Shown here in pieces: positions 33,945 to 43,605 of a stretch of 64,000 nt of DNA. The notes under the pieces are model-generated. The model was not told the origin of the DNA and searched no databases. It saw nothing but the letters and a program-made list of their open reading frames with translations. Each line of letters starts with the position of its first letter. Within the stretch, counting starts at the first letter, position 1. Source of the DNA: CBDHEY01 sp965262305 (GTDB taxonomy: Bacteria; Pseudomonadota; Gammaproteobacteria; Pseudomonadales; Cellvibrionaceae); assembly GCA_965262305.1 (NCBI GenBank), contig CBDHEY010000002.1:806001-870000 (forward strand). The letters are read 5' to 3'. Made by a program: the position numbers and the translations under genes.

Positions 33945-36497
33945 ATGAGTAAACAACGTATCCTCGTTGTAGGTAATGGCATGGTCGGCCACAAATTCAT
34001 CGATAATATGTTGAACCATGAAAATGCAGATGACTATGAGTTAATTGCTTTTTCTGAAGAGCCTCGTTTGGCATATGATAGGGTTCAACTAAGTTCATAC
34101 TTCTCTGGAGCTACTGTTTCAGACTTAATGCTCACGTCGGAAGATTATTACGAAACAAATGGCGTAAAGTATGTGCTAAAAGATAAAGTCGTGGATTTAG
34201 ACTTTAGCGGCCAAAAAGTTAAAACAGAAAGCGGTCGTGAAGAATCATATGACAAGCTTATTTTGGCGACTGGCTCCTACCCATTTGTTCCTCCTATCCC
34301 TGGGAAAGATCAAGAACACTGCCTTGTATATCGTACTATTGAAGATTTGGAAGCGATGACCGCTTCAGCAAAAGCGAGCAAAGTGGGTGTTGTTGTTGGC
34401 GGCGGCCTACTAGGCTTAGAAGCGGCGAATGCTTTGAAAAACCTTGGCTTAGAAACACATGTTGTTGAATTTGCACCACGATTAATGGCCGTTCAGCTTG
34501 ATGAAGGCGGCGGTAAACAGCTTCGTAAGAAAGTAGAAGCTTTAGGTGTAAGTGTACATACTGAAAAGAATACCAAAGAAATTGTAGACGGCGAAGAATG
34601 TCGCTATCGAATGAATTTCGCTGATGGATCGCATTTGGAAACAGACATGATTCTGTTTTCTGCTGGCATACGTCCACAGGATGAACTTGCTCGCCAGTTC
34701 AATATTGAGATTGGAGAGCGTGGTGGAATTGTTATTGATAACAATTGTAAAACATCTCAAGAAAATGTTTATGCTATCGGTGAGTGCGCGCTTTGGAATA
34801 ATCGAATATTTGGTTTGGTGGCACCAGGTTATCAAATGGCGAAAGTAGCCGTTTCTCATATAACGGGTGGCGACGAAGCGTTCACCGGAGCAGATATGAG
34901 TACGAAGTTAAAACTGCTTGGGATAGACGTTGCCAGTGTAGGTGATGCACATGGCAGAACACCTGGTTCTCAATCTTATATATATCAGGATGGCGTTAAC
35001 GAAGTATATAAAAGTATTGTCGTTTCAGAGGACAATAAGAAGTTACTTGGGGCGGTATTAGTTGGTGATGTTGAAGCATATGGAACGTTACAGCAAATGT
35101 GCGTGCATGGCATGGATTTACCTGAGAACCCTGAAGCCCTAATTATTCCTAATGTTGATGGTGCTGACGCCGCGGCTGGTATGGGTGTAGATGCGCTTCC
35201 AGAATCTGCTCATATTTGTACATGTCACGAAGTTACAAAAGGACAGATTTGTGATGCAGTAGCAGGTGGTGCATTAAACATAGGTGATATCAAGGCGGAA
35301 ACAAAAGCTGGAACGGGTTGTGGCGGTTGTGTGGCATTAGCTACGCAAGTTTTAAATAACGAGTTAACTAAACTTGGTGTCGAGGTCAATACAGATCTTT
35401 GTGAGCACTTTGCGTATACGCGTCAAGAGCTATACCACATTATTCGCGTTGAAAAAATAAAATCTTTTGATGAGCTTATTAGCAAGTACGGTAAAGGGTT
35501 GGGATGTGATATTTGTAAACCAGCAGTGGGTTCTATTCTAGCCAGTTGCTGGAATGATTATGTGCTCGAAACTCAACATGCTAGTCTTCAAGATACCAAT
35601 GATCATTTCATGGCAAACATGCAAAAGAATGGTACTTACTCAGTTGTCCCTCGGATTGCAGGGGGTGAAATTACACCAGAAAAATTGATTGTGCTTGGTG
35701 AAGTCGCCAAGAAATACAATCTCTATACGAAAATTACCGGTGGACAACGTATCGACCTTTTCGGCGCACAGCAGCACGAGCTACCAGCCATTTGGGGTGA
35801 ACTTATAGACGCAGGATTTGAAACTGGGCACGCCTATGGCAAGTCTGTTAGAACGGTTAAATCTTGTGTCGGAAGTACTTGGTGTCGCTATGGTGTTCTT
35901 GATAGTGTCGGTATGGCGATTGATATTGAAAATCGTTACAAAGGATTGCGCTCGCCACATAAATTAAAATTTGCTGTGTCTGGCTGTACTCGCGAATGTG
36001 CTGAAGCGCAGAGTAAAGACGTAGGTGTCATTGCCACAGAAAACGGTTGGAGTCTTTATGTTTGTGGCAACGGGGGCATGAAACCACGACATGCCGACCT
36101 TTTCGCAACCGGTTTAAACGACGAGGATCTCATTAAATATATCGATCGTTTTTTAATGTTTTACGTTCGAACAGCAGATAGACTTCAGAGAACTTCTGTT
36201 TGGATGGACAACCTAGAAGGTGGTTTAGATTATTTAAAAAATGTTGTTATTGAAGATTCGCTGAATGTTTGTAATGAACTTGAATCTGAGATGGCACTTA
36301 TTGTTGATACATATCAGTGTGAGTGGAAAACCACAATTGAAAACCCTGAAAAAGTTAAGCGTTTTAGAACCTTCGTTAATAGCGAAAGCAAGGATGATAC
36401 GGTTGTTTTTGTAGAAGAGAGAGAGCAAATTCGGCCAGCCACAAAAGAAGAGATTGTTAAATTTGTGGAACTAGAACAAGTAGCTGAAACAGCGTAA
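33945..36497 (+). CDS. nirB: NirB, assimilatory nitrite reductase large subunit
   Basis: An 850-residue cytoplasmic NAD(P)H nitrite reductase reducing nitrite to ammonium. Order of domains: FAD-binding pyridine nucleotide reductase (ILVVGNGMVGHKFIDN at the N-terminus, VVGGGLLGLEAANAL near 146-160), a BFD-like [2Fe-2S] region with CTCHEVTKGQ and GCGGC, then two sulfite/nitrite reductase repeats. The sirohaem/[4Fe-4S] ligands are in SCVGSTWCRYG and SGCTRECAEAQ. GGAG-like SD precedes the ATG. Followed 19 bp later by nirD. The nitrate reductase and transporter normally linked to it are not in this window. Confidence 0.96.
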   Translation: MSKQRILVVGNGMVGHKFIDNMLNHENADDYELIAFSEEPRLAYDRVQLSSYFSGATVSDLMLTSEDYYETNGVKYVLKDKVVDLDFSGQKVKTESGREESYDKLILATGSYPFVPPIPGKDQEHCLVYRTIEDLEAMTASAKASKVGVVVGGGLLGLEAANALKNLGLETHVVEFAPRLMAVQLDEGGGKQLRKKVEALGVSVHTEKNTKEIVDGEECRYRMNFADGSHLETDMILFSAGIRPQDELARQFNIEIGERGGIVIDNNCKTSQENVYAIGECALWNNRIFGLVAPGYQMAKVAVSHITGGDEAFTGADMSTKLKLLGIDVASVGDAHGRTPGSQSYIYQDGVNEVYKSIVVSEDNKKLLGAVLVGDVEAYGTLQQMCVHGMDLPENPEALIIPNVDGADAAAGMGVDALPESAHICTCHEVTKGQICDAVAGGALNIGDIKAETKAGTGCGGCVALATQVLNNELTKLGVEVNTDLCEHFAYTRQELYHIIRVEKIKSFDELISKYGKGLGCDICKPAVGSILASCWNDYVLETQHASLQDTNDHFMANMQKNGTYSVVPRIAGGEITPEKLIVLGEVAKKYNLYTKITGGQRIDLFGAQQHELPAIWGELIDAGFETGHAYGKSVRTVKSCVGSTWCRYGVLDSVGMAIDIENRYKGLRSPHKLKFAVSGCTRECAEAQSKDVGVIATENGWSLYVCGNGGMKPRHADLFATGLNDEDLIKYIDRFLMFYVRTADRLQRTSVWMDNLEGGLDYLKNVVIEDSLNVCNELESEMALIVDTYQCEWKTTIENPEKVKRFRTFVNSESKDDTVVFVEEREQIRPATKEEIVKFVELEQVAETA

Positions 36498-36516
36498 TCG
36501 AGCAATAGGTGATTAA

Positions 36517-36849
36517 ATGAGTGACGTAATTGATTGGGAAAAAATTTGCTCTTCGGATGATTTAACTCCGATGATTGGTGTAAGGGCGTTATTTAATGAG
36601 GAGCAAGTTGCCATATTTAAAGTGAAAGATGAGCTATACGCGATTAATGCAATTGATCCGTTCACTGAAGCCGCTGTTTTATCGAGAGGTATTGTAGGTG
36701 ATCTAAACGGCAATCTAGTTGTCGCTTCTCCTATTTATAAACAGCATTTTAATTTGAAAACAGGTCAGTGCTTAGAAGATGAATCGGTTTCTGTGAAAAC
36801 CTACAAGATTCGAGAAAGTGAAGGTTCCGTTGAATTAGCTTCGAGCTAA
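36517..36849 (+). CDS. nirD: NirD, nitrite reductase small subunit
   Basis: A 110-residue Rieske-fold protein (IFKVKDELYAINAIDPFTEAAVLSRGIVGD, then VASPIYKQHFNLKTGQCLED). Like other NirD proteins it lacks the Cys/His ligands of true Rieske centres, so it is structural. It pairs with NirB and is read from the same sigma-54 promoter. Ends before a clear terminator at 36898. Confidence 0.94.
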   Translation: MSDVIDWEKICSSDDLTPMIGVRALFNEEQVAIFKVKDELYAINAIDPFTEAAVLSRGIVGDLNGNLVVASPIYKQHFNLKTGQCLEDESVSVKTYKIRESEGSVELASS

Positions 36850-36897
36850 TCGGAAGTCAGAGTTGTAAATATTTTTATTTACGATTTGCACCTTTTG

Positions 36898-36919
36898 GGC
36901 GACTCAGTCGCCTTTTTTT
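36898..36919 (+). terminator. Rho-independent terminator of nirBD
   Basis: GGCGAC-TCA-GTCGCC followed by seven T. The T run overlaps the stop codon of the convergent histidine kinase gene (36918-36920), a very tight convergent end. No T run exists in the opposite direction. Confidence 0.9.
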
Positions 36920-38222
36920 ATATCTGAATTTTGGCACGTGCTATAGAATTTTCGATATTGAAAGAGAATGACCAACCCATTTTCTCAGAAATTTTGTTCA
37001 CTAATGCAAGACCTAATCCGAAGTTGCCGGTGCTTAGTTTCTTCATTGCACGTTGATCATCAATTTCTTCAAGATCCTGTCTATTGTTAGCAATTTCAAG
37101 GCTATGTTTTCCTGAAGAAGTAATTGATATTTCTCCGTGGCTAGCATGCTGAAAGGCGTTTCGAATCAAGTTGTCGTAAACAATATAAATAAGAGAGTGT
37201 TCGACTTCCAGGCTATCGAGTCCATCAATATCCATATTCAAATTAACGCTTCGATCTTGAAGTAAGGCCTTGTTCTCTTCAACAAGGTCTTCAATGAGTT
37301 TTTTTAAATTGGTATTGCTTTGTGATGGTGGAGAATAATTTTCGATAGCCAGCCATAAAATTGCTTCGGTAACGGCTTTCATAGTATCACTTGCGCGCCT
37401 AACTCTTTCTAGAAGGTGATCTATCTTATCATCGCCTGTTTTTTTCTTATGTTCGATAACATCCATTGTATTTCGAATAATAGCTATTGGAGTACGTAAT
37501 TCATGACTTGCGTTACGCAAAAACTGTTTTTCTCTTTCGTTAGAGATATTAATTCGTTCAAGCGCATAAAAAAGGCTTGATGCTACCTGTCCAATTTCAT
37601 TTTCAGGAATATCCTTGGGTAACTCCTCCAATGCATTATTTTCTTCGATGCGGTCTATCCACTTTGATAGGCTCTGCAAGGGATTAAGAGAGCGTTGCAA
37701 TACCTTACGAAATATAAGCAACATGAAGATTACCAATACACCACCGATGATTGCGGTGTAGTACATAGTATCCCAGATGTGAAATTCAACATTCTTGGGA
37801 ATGATTAATTGGTAATGAACAAATAAGTGTCTATCTTCTTCGGGGATTTTTGAAATAAGTATATTGTGATGGACGAGTTCAGTGGAATTGTCTGTGAGCA
37901 AATACCAACGGTCTCGCATTGTATCTGGATTGAGAAATTTTATTTTTTCGCTAAAAATATTTTGTAAATGGGGTGGAAGACTTTCCGCTCCAATATATCC
38001 ATTAACAGATCTACCTTTCGCGAGCGGAGCATCGGGGTTTTCTTTATATTCCTTAAGAAACAACCTGGATTCTTGCCAAATAATGCTTCCTGCGCCATTG
38101 GCGAGTCCCCACTCGAGAAGGAACGCCATTACACCAGTGTAAAAAATAATGATAATGGTGGAGAAAATGGCAATAATCTTCCCAACTTTATGTCGCAGAG
38201 AAGTTTTGCAATGTATATTCAT
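36918..38222 (-). CDS. Two-component sensor histidine kinase
   Basis: A 434-residue membrane kinase. Two hydrophobic segments (about 17-40 and 150-172) bracket a periplasmic sensor region of about 110 residues; a linker with possible HAMP fold follows. The HisKA box is RNASHELRTPIAIIRNTMD with the phospho-His. The ATPase domain shows NLIRNAFQHA (N box) and GNFGLGLALVNKI (G2 box). The signal is unknown. It is encoded 7 bp after the OmpR-type regulator gene, and the two form a cognate pair. Confidence 0.93.
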   Translation of the reverse strand: MNIHCKTSLRHKVGKIIAIFSTIIIIFYTGVMAFLLEWGLANGAGSIIWQESRLFLKEYKENPDAPLAKGRSVNGYIGAESLPPHLQNIFSEKIKFLNPDTMRDRWYLLTDNSTELVHHNILISKIPEEDRHLFVHYQLIIPKNVEFHIWDTMYYTAIIGGVLVIFMLLIFRKVLQRSLNPLQSLSKWIDRIEENNALEELPKDIPENEIGQVASSLFYALERINISNEREKQFLRNASHELRTPIAIIRNTMDVIEHKKKTGDDKIDHLLERVRRASDTMKAVTEAILWLAIENYSPPSQSNTNLKKLIEDLVEENKALLQDRSVNLNMDIDGLDSLEVEHSLIYIVYDNLIRNAFQHASHGEISITSSGKHSLEIANNRQDLEEIDDQRAMKKLSTGNFGLGLALVNKISEKMGWSFSFNIENSIARAKIQI

Positions 38223-38229
38223 TTAAAAG

Positions 38230-38898
38230 TTATTCTTCGTACCTTAATGCAACTCCAACGCCACGAAGTGTGTGAATAAGTGGTTTTGGAAAAGGTTTAT
38301 CTACTATTTTTCTTAGCATATACAAATGTGTCTTAAGGGCTTCCGAGTCGGGTGGAGAATCTTTCCACAATACGTTTTCTAACTCTTGTCGTGACAGCAC
38401 CTTGGGGCTTACTTTAACCAATGCGAGTAAAAGTTTCCAGCATGCGGGAGATAAATCGAGTAGCTCTCCAGAACGATAGGCCTGGTGAGTGTCTTGATTC
38501 ATTTCCAAGTCGCCTATTTTTATGCTGTTGCTTTCTCCAGACTTACGTTTACTTATCGCATGTAAACGTGCTTCGAGTTCTGGAAGATCAAAAGGCTTGA
38601 CCAAATAATCGTCGGCACCAGCTTTAAATCCTGCTAATTTGTCATCGAGTGTATCGCGGGCGGTTAGCATAATCACAGGTGCATTATGGCCATAGCTTCG
38701 TAATGTTTGGCAAAGATTCAACCCGTCCATTCCCGGCATCATAATATCTAATATCATGGCCTCGTAATGGTTTTCTTGTACCAACTGAAGTGCGTGATCA
38801 CCTCGCTCCGCATAGTCACAATCGAAGCCTTTCATTTCTAAGTAATCGAGAACGCTGGCTGCAAGATCTCTGTTGTCTTCCGCTAGCAATACGAACAT
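38230..38898 (-). CDS. OmpR-family response regulator
   Basis: A 222-residue regulator. The receiver domain has acidic pocket residues at the N-terminus (VLLAEDNRD), the phospho-acceptor Asp in MILDIMMPGMDG, and Lys in YLVKPFDLPEL. The C-terminal winged helix is recognisable from DLSPACWKLLLALVKVSPKVLSRQELENVLW to TLRGVGVALRYEE. It acts as partner of the histidine kinase encoded 7 bp downstream. Target genes unknown; the closest receptor-type gene is the chemoreceptor 137 bp upstream on the same strand. Confidence 0.94.
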   Translation of the reverse strand: MFVLLAEDNRDLAASVLDYLEMKGFDCDYAERGDHALQLVQENHYEAMILDIMMPGMDGLNLCQTLRSYGHNAPVIMLTARDTLDDKLAGFKAGADDYLVKPFDLPELEARLHAISKRKSGESNSIKIGDLEMNQDTHQAYRSGELLDLSPACWKLLLALVKVSPKVLSRQELENVLWKDSPPDSEALKTHLYMLRKIVDKPFPKPLIHTLRGVGVALRYEE

Positions 38899-38979
38899 TG
38901 GGTTGCTCCTTTAATCTAAATAGCGAAGTCAATTATAGACTAAGTATTTGATCGATCTTTGACCCGGATTTGACGTTAT

Positions 38980-39002
38980 AAAAAAAGCCGGCATAGCCGA
39001 CT
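38980..39002 (-). terminator. Terminator of the chemoreceptor gene, reverse strand
   Basis: On the reverse strand AGTCGGC-TAT-GCCGGCT is followed by a run of T, 33 bp after the chemoreceptor stop. One G:T pair in the stem. Confidence 0.82.
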
Positions 39003-39034
39003 CTTTTATTATAACAAAAAAGTAAATAATCGTT

Positions 39035-42000
39035 TTATTTAAAGAAGGAGACTAATTGATCGAGTTTATGGGCTTGGTCGGCCATGCTCTCACTTGATGC
39101 TGAAGCCTCTTCAACGAGCGCCGCATTTTCTTGAGTCATTTGATCCATTTGAGTTACAGCTTTATTAACCTGCTCAATGCCCGTTGTTTGTTCTTTGGCA
39201 CTAGAAACGATATCGCTCATCATTGTTCCCACTTCTTCAATTTCCTTAACAATCGCTTTCAAAGTATTTTCCGATTCACTTACGAGGGCTGACCCTTGAT
39301 CCACTTTTTTAACGGAGTCTTCAATAAGTGATTTTATTTCCTTAGCTGCGCCGGCAGAACGTTGTGCGAGATTACGCACTTCGCTGGCGACAACGGCAAA
39401 ACCGCGTCCTTGTTCGCCAGCTCGAGCGGCTTCAACCGCAGCGTTAAGTGCTAACAAATTTGTTTGGAATGCTATTTCATCTATGACGCCAATGATATTT
39501 GATATTTTTGTACTCGCTTCAGATATATCCTTCATCGCATTTGATGTGTCTTCAACTGACCTGTTTCCTTGTCTTGCAATTTCCACCGAGCGTTCCGCAA
39601 GTTTATTCGCGGATAGAGCTTTGTCCTCACTATTACGTACAATAGATGTCATTTCTTCCATGCTAGACGCGGTTTCTTCAAGTGAGGATGCTTGCTGTTC
39701 AGTTCTTTGACTCAAGCTCGCATTTCCCGATGAAATTTCGTTTGCGCCTCTCGCGATGTCGGTTGAAGCGGTGCGAATATTCGAGATGATATTATCGAGT
39801 TTGCTAATCGTATTGTTAGCATCTGACTTAAGTTGCGCAAACTCCCCATCGTATTCTTTTGTGATGGTTTGTGAAAGATCACCATTCGCCAAAGCTGAGA
39901 AAATCCTTATGATATCGCTCAATGCAATATTTGTAGTTTCAAGTAAGTTATTGAGGCTTTCACTTACGTTTAAGAAAAATCCTGTTTTTCCTTGAAGATC
40001 TAATGATTCGCCAAAATTACCTTTTGACGCAGCTTCTATTATGTTGTCAATTTCTTTTTCTATAGAAACTTCTTCCGATCTGTCACGCCACTCCGCTACT
40101 GTTCCAATGCGTTCATTGTCAGCACTTATTATTGGGGTGGTGCTAATACTAAATGTTTTGCTGCCAATAATTAATTCTTCTTGATGTGTTGAAGTTAGTC
40201 GATCAAAAATTTCTTTCTGGTGAGAAGAATTTCTATAAAATTGAGTAAGTTTAGTTTGGTTAATTTTCTTACTGTCAAAGTGATTGATAGCCTTAATAAT
40301 GTCTGTTTCCGCAGATCTGAAAATCTGATCTAATTCGTTGTTCGTGTATATGATATCGTACGCTGAATCCGCAATGAGTGTTCCTGTAGAAGAGCTATCA
40401 AGTGCTCTTCTAATTTGTGCATTTTCGTTAGCAATGCGTTTTTCCTGAATCTCTTTTTTAAGTTGCTCCGTTAAATCAACCCATTCTACGACCGCACCGA
40501 GTAAGCGTTGATTTTGGTCGCGGATAGGTGTAGATGAAAGCTTAAATGTGAGTTCGGAAAGTTTAATTTCATCAACGTAATTATTGGAAAGTGCCAGTAA
40601 AAGTGTTTTTTGTTTTTCTGGAGTATCCATGAATACAGATAGGCTTCTCCCTATGATATCTGAGGCACTAAAACTGGATAATTGTTTTTTAATTTCGGAT
40701 TCTCGGTGACTCATTAATGATTGTGATGAGCCATTTTGGTATACGATATTAAATTCTGAATCCGTGATCATGACAGCAGTTGCAGAAACATCTAACGCTT
40801 GCTTAATAACAAGTGTTTCTTCAGCTAAAGCTTGGGCTTTATCTGCTGCTTGTTGCGCTTCGGTTGCGCTTTTCTGGGCTAGCTCAGCTTGTTTTTCTTG
40901 GTCGATATTTGCTTTCTTTATTTGTTCCTTTGCATCGTTTACACCATGAGTTAATACACCAAGTTGTCCGGCATAACTGGTGGAAACGTCTACTTCATAA
41001 TTATTTTTTGCCATTGCGTCGAGGACATTATTTGTTCCGCTAATAACATCATCAAGATTGTCGATAAGTTGATTGAAGGCGCGAGAAGTCTGCCCAATCT
41101 CATCGTCATGGTCGTTATTTAGCTTGAGTTGGAAGTTTCCTTCACGTTCCACTCGCTGTATGGTCTCACTGAGTTCCAGGATAGGCGCTGACGTAATCTT
41201 GCTAATAATCATTGCAAAAAAACCAATGGCAAAAGCGCCAATCACAGCAAATACTGCAATTGTCCAGGTTACGGCGTCAATGCCTGATAAGGCTTCCGAT
41301 TCGTCGATTTCTGCAACAATAGCCCAATTCGAATGGGGTAATTTTAATGGTTCGAAAGAAGAGAATACTTTTTTTCCGAGAAAATTATTTAATACCTTAT
41401 TATCGGTTTTACCGCTCAAAGCTTCGCTAACTGCTTTCGTTTTGATAGATCCTTTTTCTGGATTGCGAAATGAAGAGGTTACTGAGCGGAATTCTTTGTC
41501 TAGAAACGAATCTGATCGCATCAGGAAATCGCTCCCAACGAGATAACTATCGCCCGTTTTACCCATACCAGATCTTTCAGACATTATGGTATTAATTGGC
41601 TCCATAGGCATCTGAAAAACAAGGACACCAGTTACTCGACCGCGCTCATATATGGGTGTCGAAATAAAACTCGCAGGTGCTTCGTAAGATGGCGTGTAAG
41701 ACCTGAAGTCGGTTAAATGAACCTCACCATCTTGCAAATTCAAAGCGGCTCTATAGGCGTCACCGAAATTCGTATCTGCATAAGGGCCGTCTATTAGCGA
41801 TGTACCAAAATCAAGTTCCTTAAAAACAGAATATACAATCACGCCATTCTTTGGCTCGATCAGAAAAATATCGTAAAAGCCAAACTTCTCAAGAAATTCT
41901 CGTACACTTGAATGGTAGAGTTTATGAGAGTTGTGGTAAACCGCGCGGCCATCGGCCGAATCTAAAGTATGTTTTTCTCCTAATGGGTGTGAATTGTTGG

Positions 42001-42463
42001 CGATATACATATATTGTGCGGTTATTGTTTCTTTGGTTAATCCTTCCAGTAGTCCTGTAAAATCGATTTCCTTACCGCCATTGTCCGCTTTGTACTTTGC
42101 TCCAAATTCATTGAGGTAATAGTCTTTTAATGACTCCTTAAAGCCGGCTATGTCTTGGTCTTCGAATCGCTCGGATTTGGGTAACCGAAAAAATGAACGA
42201 CTAAAGGCTGCCATAGCATTAACGATGGTTTCATTGTGTGCCATGGTCACGATTTGATCCTCAACCGTGGCGAAATATCTCATCACAGCAGAACCCTTGA
42301 TTTCTCGAACGGCTTCCAATCGAGAAAATGATTGGTTTTTAATTTGGCCCTTTGCAGCCTGGATGGCTATAAATGAGGCGATTACCATTGGTACTAGGCC
42401 AACTCCAACAAGAAGGAGCATAAGCTTTTTGCTCAATGAAAGGTTTAAAAACCAAGTTTTCAT
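39035..42463 (-). CDS. Large methyl-accepting chemotaxis protein with dCache and PAS domains
   Basis: A 1142-residue chemoreceptor. TM1 (about 10-32) is followed by a long periplasmic dCache-type sensor, with TM2 near residue 395-420 and a HAMP domain. Two PAS-like domains follow in the cytoplasm (AVMITDSEFNIVYQNGSSQSL and TLIADSAYDIIYTNNELDQI), then a second HAMP-like element (ALANGDLSQTITKEYDGEF). The MCP signalling hairpin contains AARAGEQGRGFAVVASEVRNLAQRSAGAAKEI. Most MCPs are 500-700 residues; the extra PAS pair makes this a dual-compartment sensor. The PAS domains lack an obvious haem or flavin motif. Ligand unknown. Confidence 0.93.
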   Translation of the reverse strand: MKTWFLNLSLSKKLMLLLVGVGLVPMVIASFIAIQAAKGQIKNQSFSRLEAVREIKGSAVMRYFATVEDQIVTMAHNETIVNAMAAFSRSFFRLPKSERFEDQDIAGFKESLKDYYLNEFGAKYKADNGGKEIDFTGLLEGLTKETITAQYMYIANNSHPLGEKHTLDSADGRAVYHNSHKLYHSSVREFLEKFGFYDIFLIEPKNGVIVYSVFKELDFGTSLIDGPYADTNFGDAYRAALNLQDGEVHLTDFRSYTPSYEAPASFISTPIYERGRVTGVLVFQMPMEPINTIMSERSGMGKTGDSYLVGSDFLMRSDSFLDKEFRSVTSSFRNPEKGSIKTKAVSEALSGKTDNKVLNNFLGKKVFSSFEPLKLPHSNWAIVAEIDESEALSGIDAVTWTIAVFAVIGAFAIGFFAMIISKITSAPILELSETIQRVEREGNFQLKLNNDHDDEIGQTSRAFNQLIDNLDDVISGTNNVLDAMAKNNYEVDVSTSYAGQLGVLTHGVNDAKEQIKKANIDQEKQAELAQKSATEAQQAADKAQALAEETLVIKQALDVSATAVMITDSEFNIVYQNGSSQSLMSHRESEIKKQLSSFSASDIIGRSLSVFMDTPEKQKTLLLALSNNYVDEIKLSELTFKLSSTPIRDQNQRLLGAVVEWVDLTEQLKKEIQEKRIANENAQIRRALDSSSTGTLIADSAYDIIYTNNELDQIFRSAETDIIKAINHFDSKKINQTKLTQFYRNSSHQKEIFDRLTSTHQEELIIGSKTFSISTTPIISADNERIGTVAEWRDRSEEVSIEKEIDNIIEAASKGNFGESLDLQGKTGFFLNVSESLNNLLETTNIALSDIIRIFSALANGDLSQTITKEYDGEFAQLKSDANNTISKLDNIISNIRTASTDIARGANEISSGNASLSQRTEQQASSLEETASSMEEMTSIVRNSEDKALSANKLAERSVEIARQGNRSVEDTSNAMKDISEASTKISNIIGVIDEIAFQTNLLALNAAVEAARAGEQGRGFAVVASEVRNLAQRSAGAAKEIKSLIEDSVKKVDQGSALVSESENTLKAIVKEIEEVGTMMSDIVSSAKEQTTGIEQVNKAVTQMDQMTQENAALVEEASASSESMADQAHKLDQLVSFFK

Positions 42464-42717
42464 AGCTGTTTTTTCCCACCAGTTAAGAAATTTTTAAATT
42501 AATGTTTATAACTATAGATGGTTTCCTGAAAGGTGAAATAGAATAGGATTGAAATAACTACTGATATTACTTACTGATGTAAAAACGATATTTTTAGTCT
42601 TTATCGTACATATTGTATTCAGTTAAATAGGTATGTGATTCGAAGAAAATCCCCACTTTGACCTTTTTTGGGGCATTATTAGAAGTTTGGTTGATAGTTG
42701 AAAGAAGTTAAAAGACG

Positions 42718-43551
42718 TTGATTCAATTTAATCCTAAAAGAGTAATTCTAAATAGTTCCTTTGCGGCGTTAACTTTTCTAGTTTCTATATCTCTGGCGTG
42801 GCTTTTCCTCTTTTCAATACATTTTCTGTATGGAGTTTGGCATGACTATGGAGGTATTGCAGAGGCAATTGAAAAGTACGGGCCCCAGAATAGGTATAAA
42901 TTGGGATTTGCTGAAACAAATCGAGAGGAGCGGCTGGCCTTGTTTGCGGATATAAATCGCGCAGTTCACTCGGGAGGCAGGGATCTGGGTAATATTAGTT
43001 ATGAGGTTCTTGGTCAGCCTCGTCAATTATTGCTTCGTAAACCAGAAGTTATACATCTTCAGGATGTTGCAAATCTAATCAATATTCTTAAATGGATTGG
43101 TTTTGCGAGTATTGTGTGTTGGCTTGTATTTGTGTCTCAGTATTTTTTAAATAGGAAGCCGTTACCAAATCTAAAGACGCAAGTCTTTGGGTTAACAATA
43201 TTTGTTTGTGTTGTGACTTTGTTAATTATTCTAATTGGTGCAGAAAGCGTATTTAATCAACTTCATATTTGGGTGTTTCCCAAAGAGCATGAATGGTTTT
43301 TTTATTATCAAGATTCCTTAATGTCAACGCTCATGTTTGCACCGACACTATTTGCTTACATTGCTATTGAGTTAGTATTAATGAGTGTGCTGTTTTTTTT
43401 CCTTTTGCAATTTCTATCTAACTTTGTTTTCTTTCAATATATAGAAAGGCGTGATCAAAATACTTTTGAGCAAACAGTAGTAAATACGAAACAAGATGAG
43501 CCAAGCGCTAAGAAGAAAAAACACAATAAAAAACGCAAACGTAAAAAATAA
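42718..43551 (+). CDS. DUF1461 integral membrane protein
   Basis: A 277-residue membrane protein from a TTG start at 42718. Four to five membrane segments are seen. Conserved DUF1461 blocks are present: SIHFLYGVWHDYGGIAEAIEKYGPQNRYK, LFADINRAVHSGG, PEVIHLQDVANLI and DSLMSTLMFAPTLFAYI. Family function is unknown. The C-terminus after residue 258 is a polybasic tail (KKKKHNKKRKRKK) that may touch phospholipid or nucleic acid. No operon partner. Confidence 0.82.
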   Translation: MIQFNPKRVILNSSFAALTFLVSISLAWLFLFSIHFLYGVWHDYGGIAEAIEKYGPQNRYKLGFAETNREERLALFADINRAVHSGGRDLGNISYEVLGQPRQLLLRKPEVIHLQDVANLINILKWIGFASIVCWLVFVSQYFLNRKPLPNLKTQVFGLTIFVCVVTLLIILIGAESVFNQLHIWVFPKEHEWFFYYQDSLMSTLMFAPTLFAYIAIELVLMSVLFFFLLQFLSNFVFFQYIERRDQNTFEQTVVNTKQDEPSAKKKKHNKKRKRKK

Positions 43552-43605
43552 ATGTTGTGAGTTCTAACCTCAATTAACACCGACTAATCTAAATGGCTTG
43601 GCGTT

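Noticed and set aside
41073..41546. 157-codon forward frame over the chemoreceptor
   Set aside because: Antisense shadow of the MCP coding sequence; no ribosome site, composition follows the sense gene.
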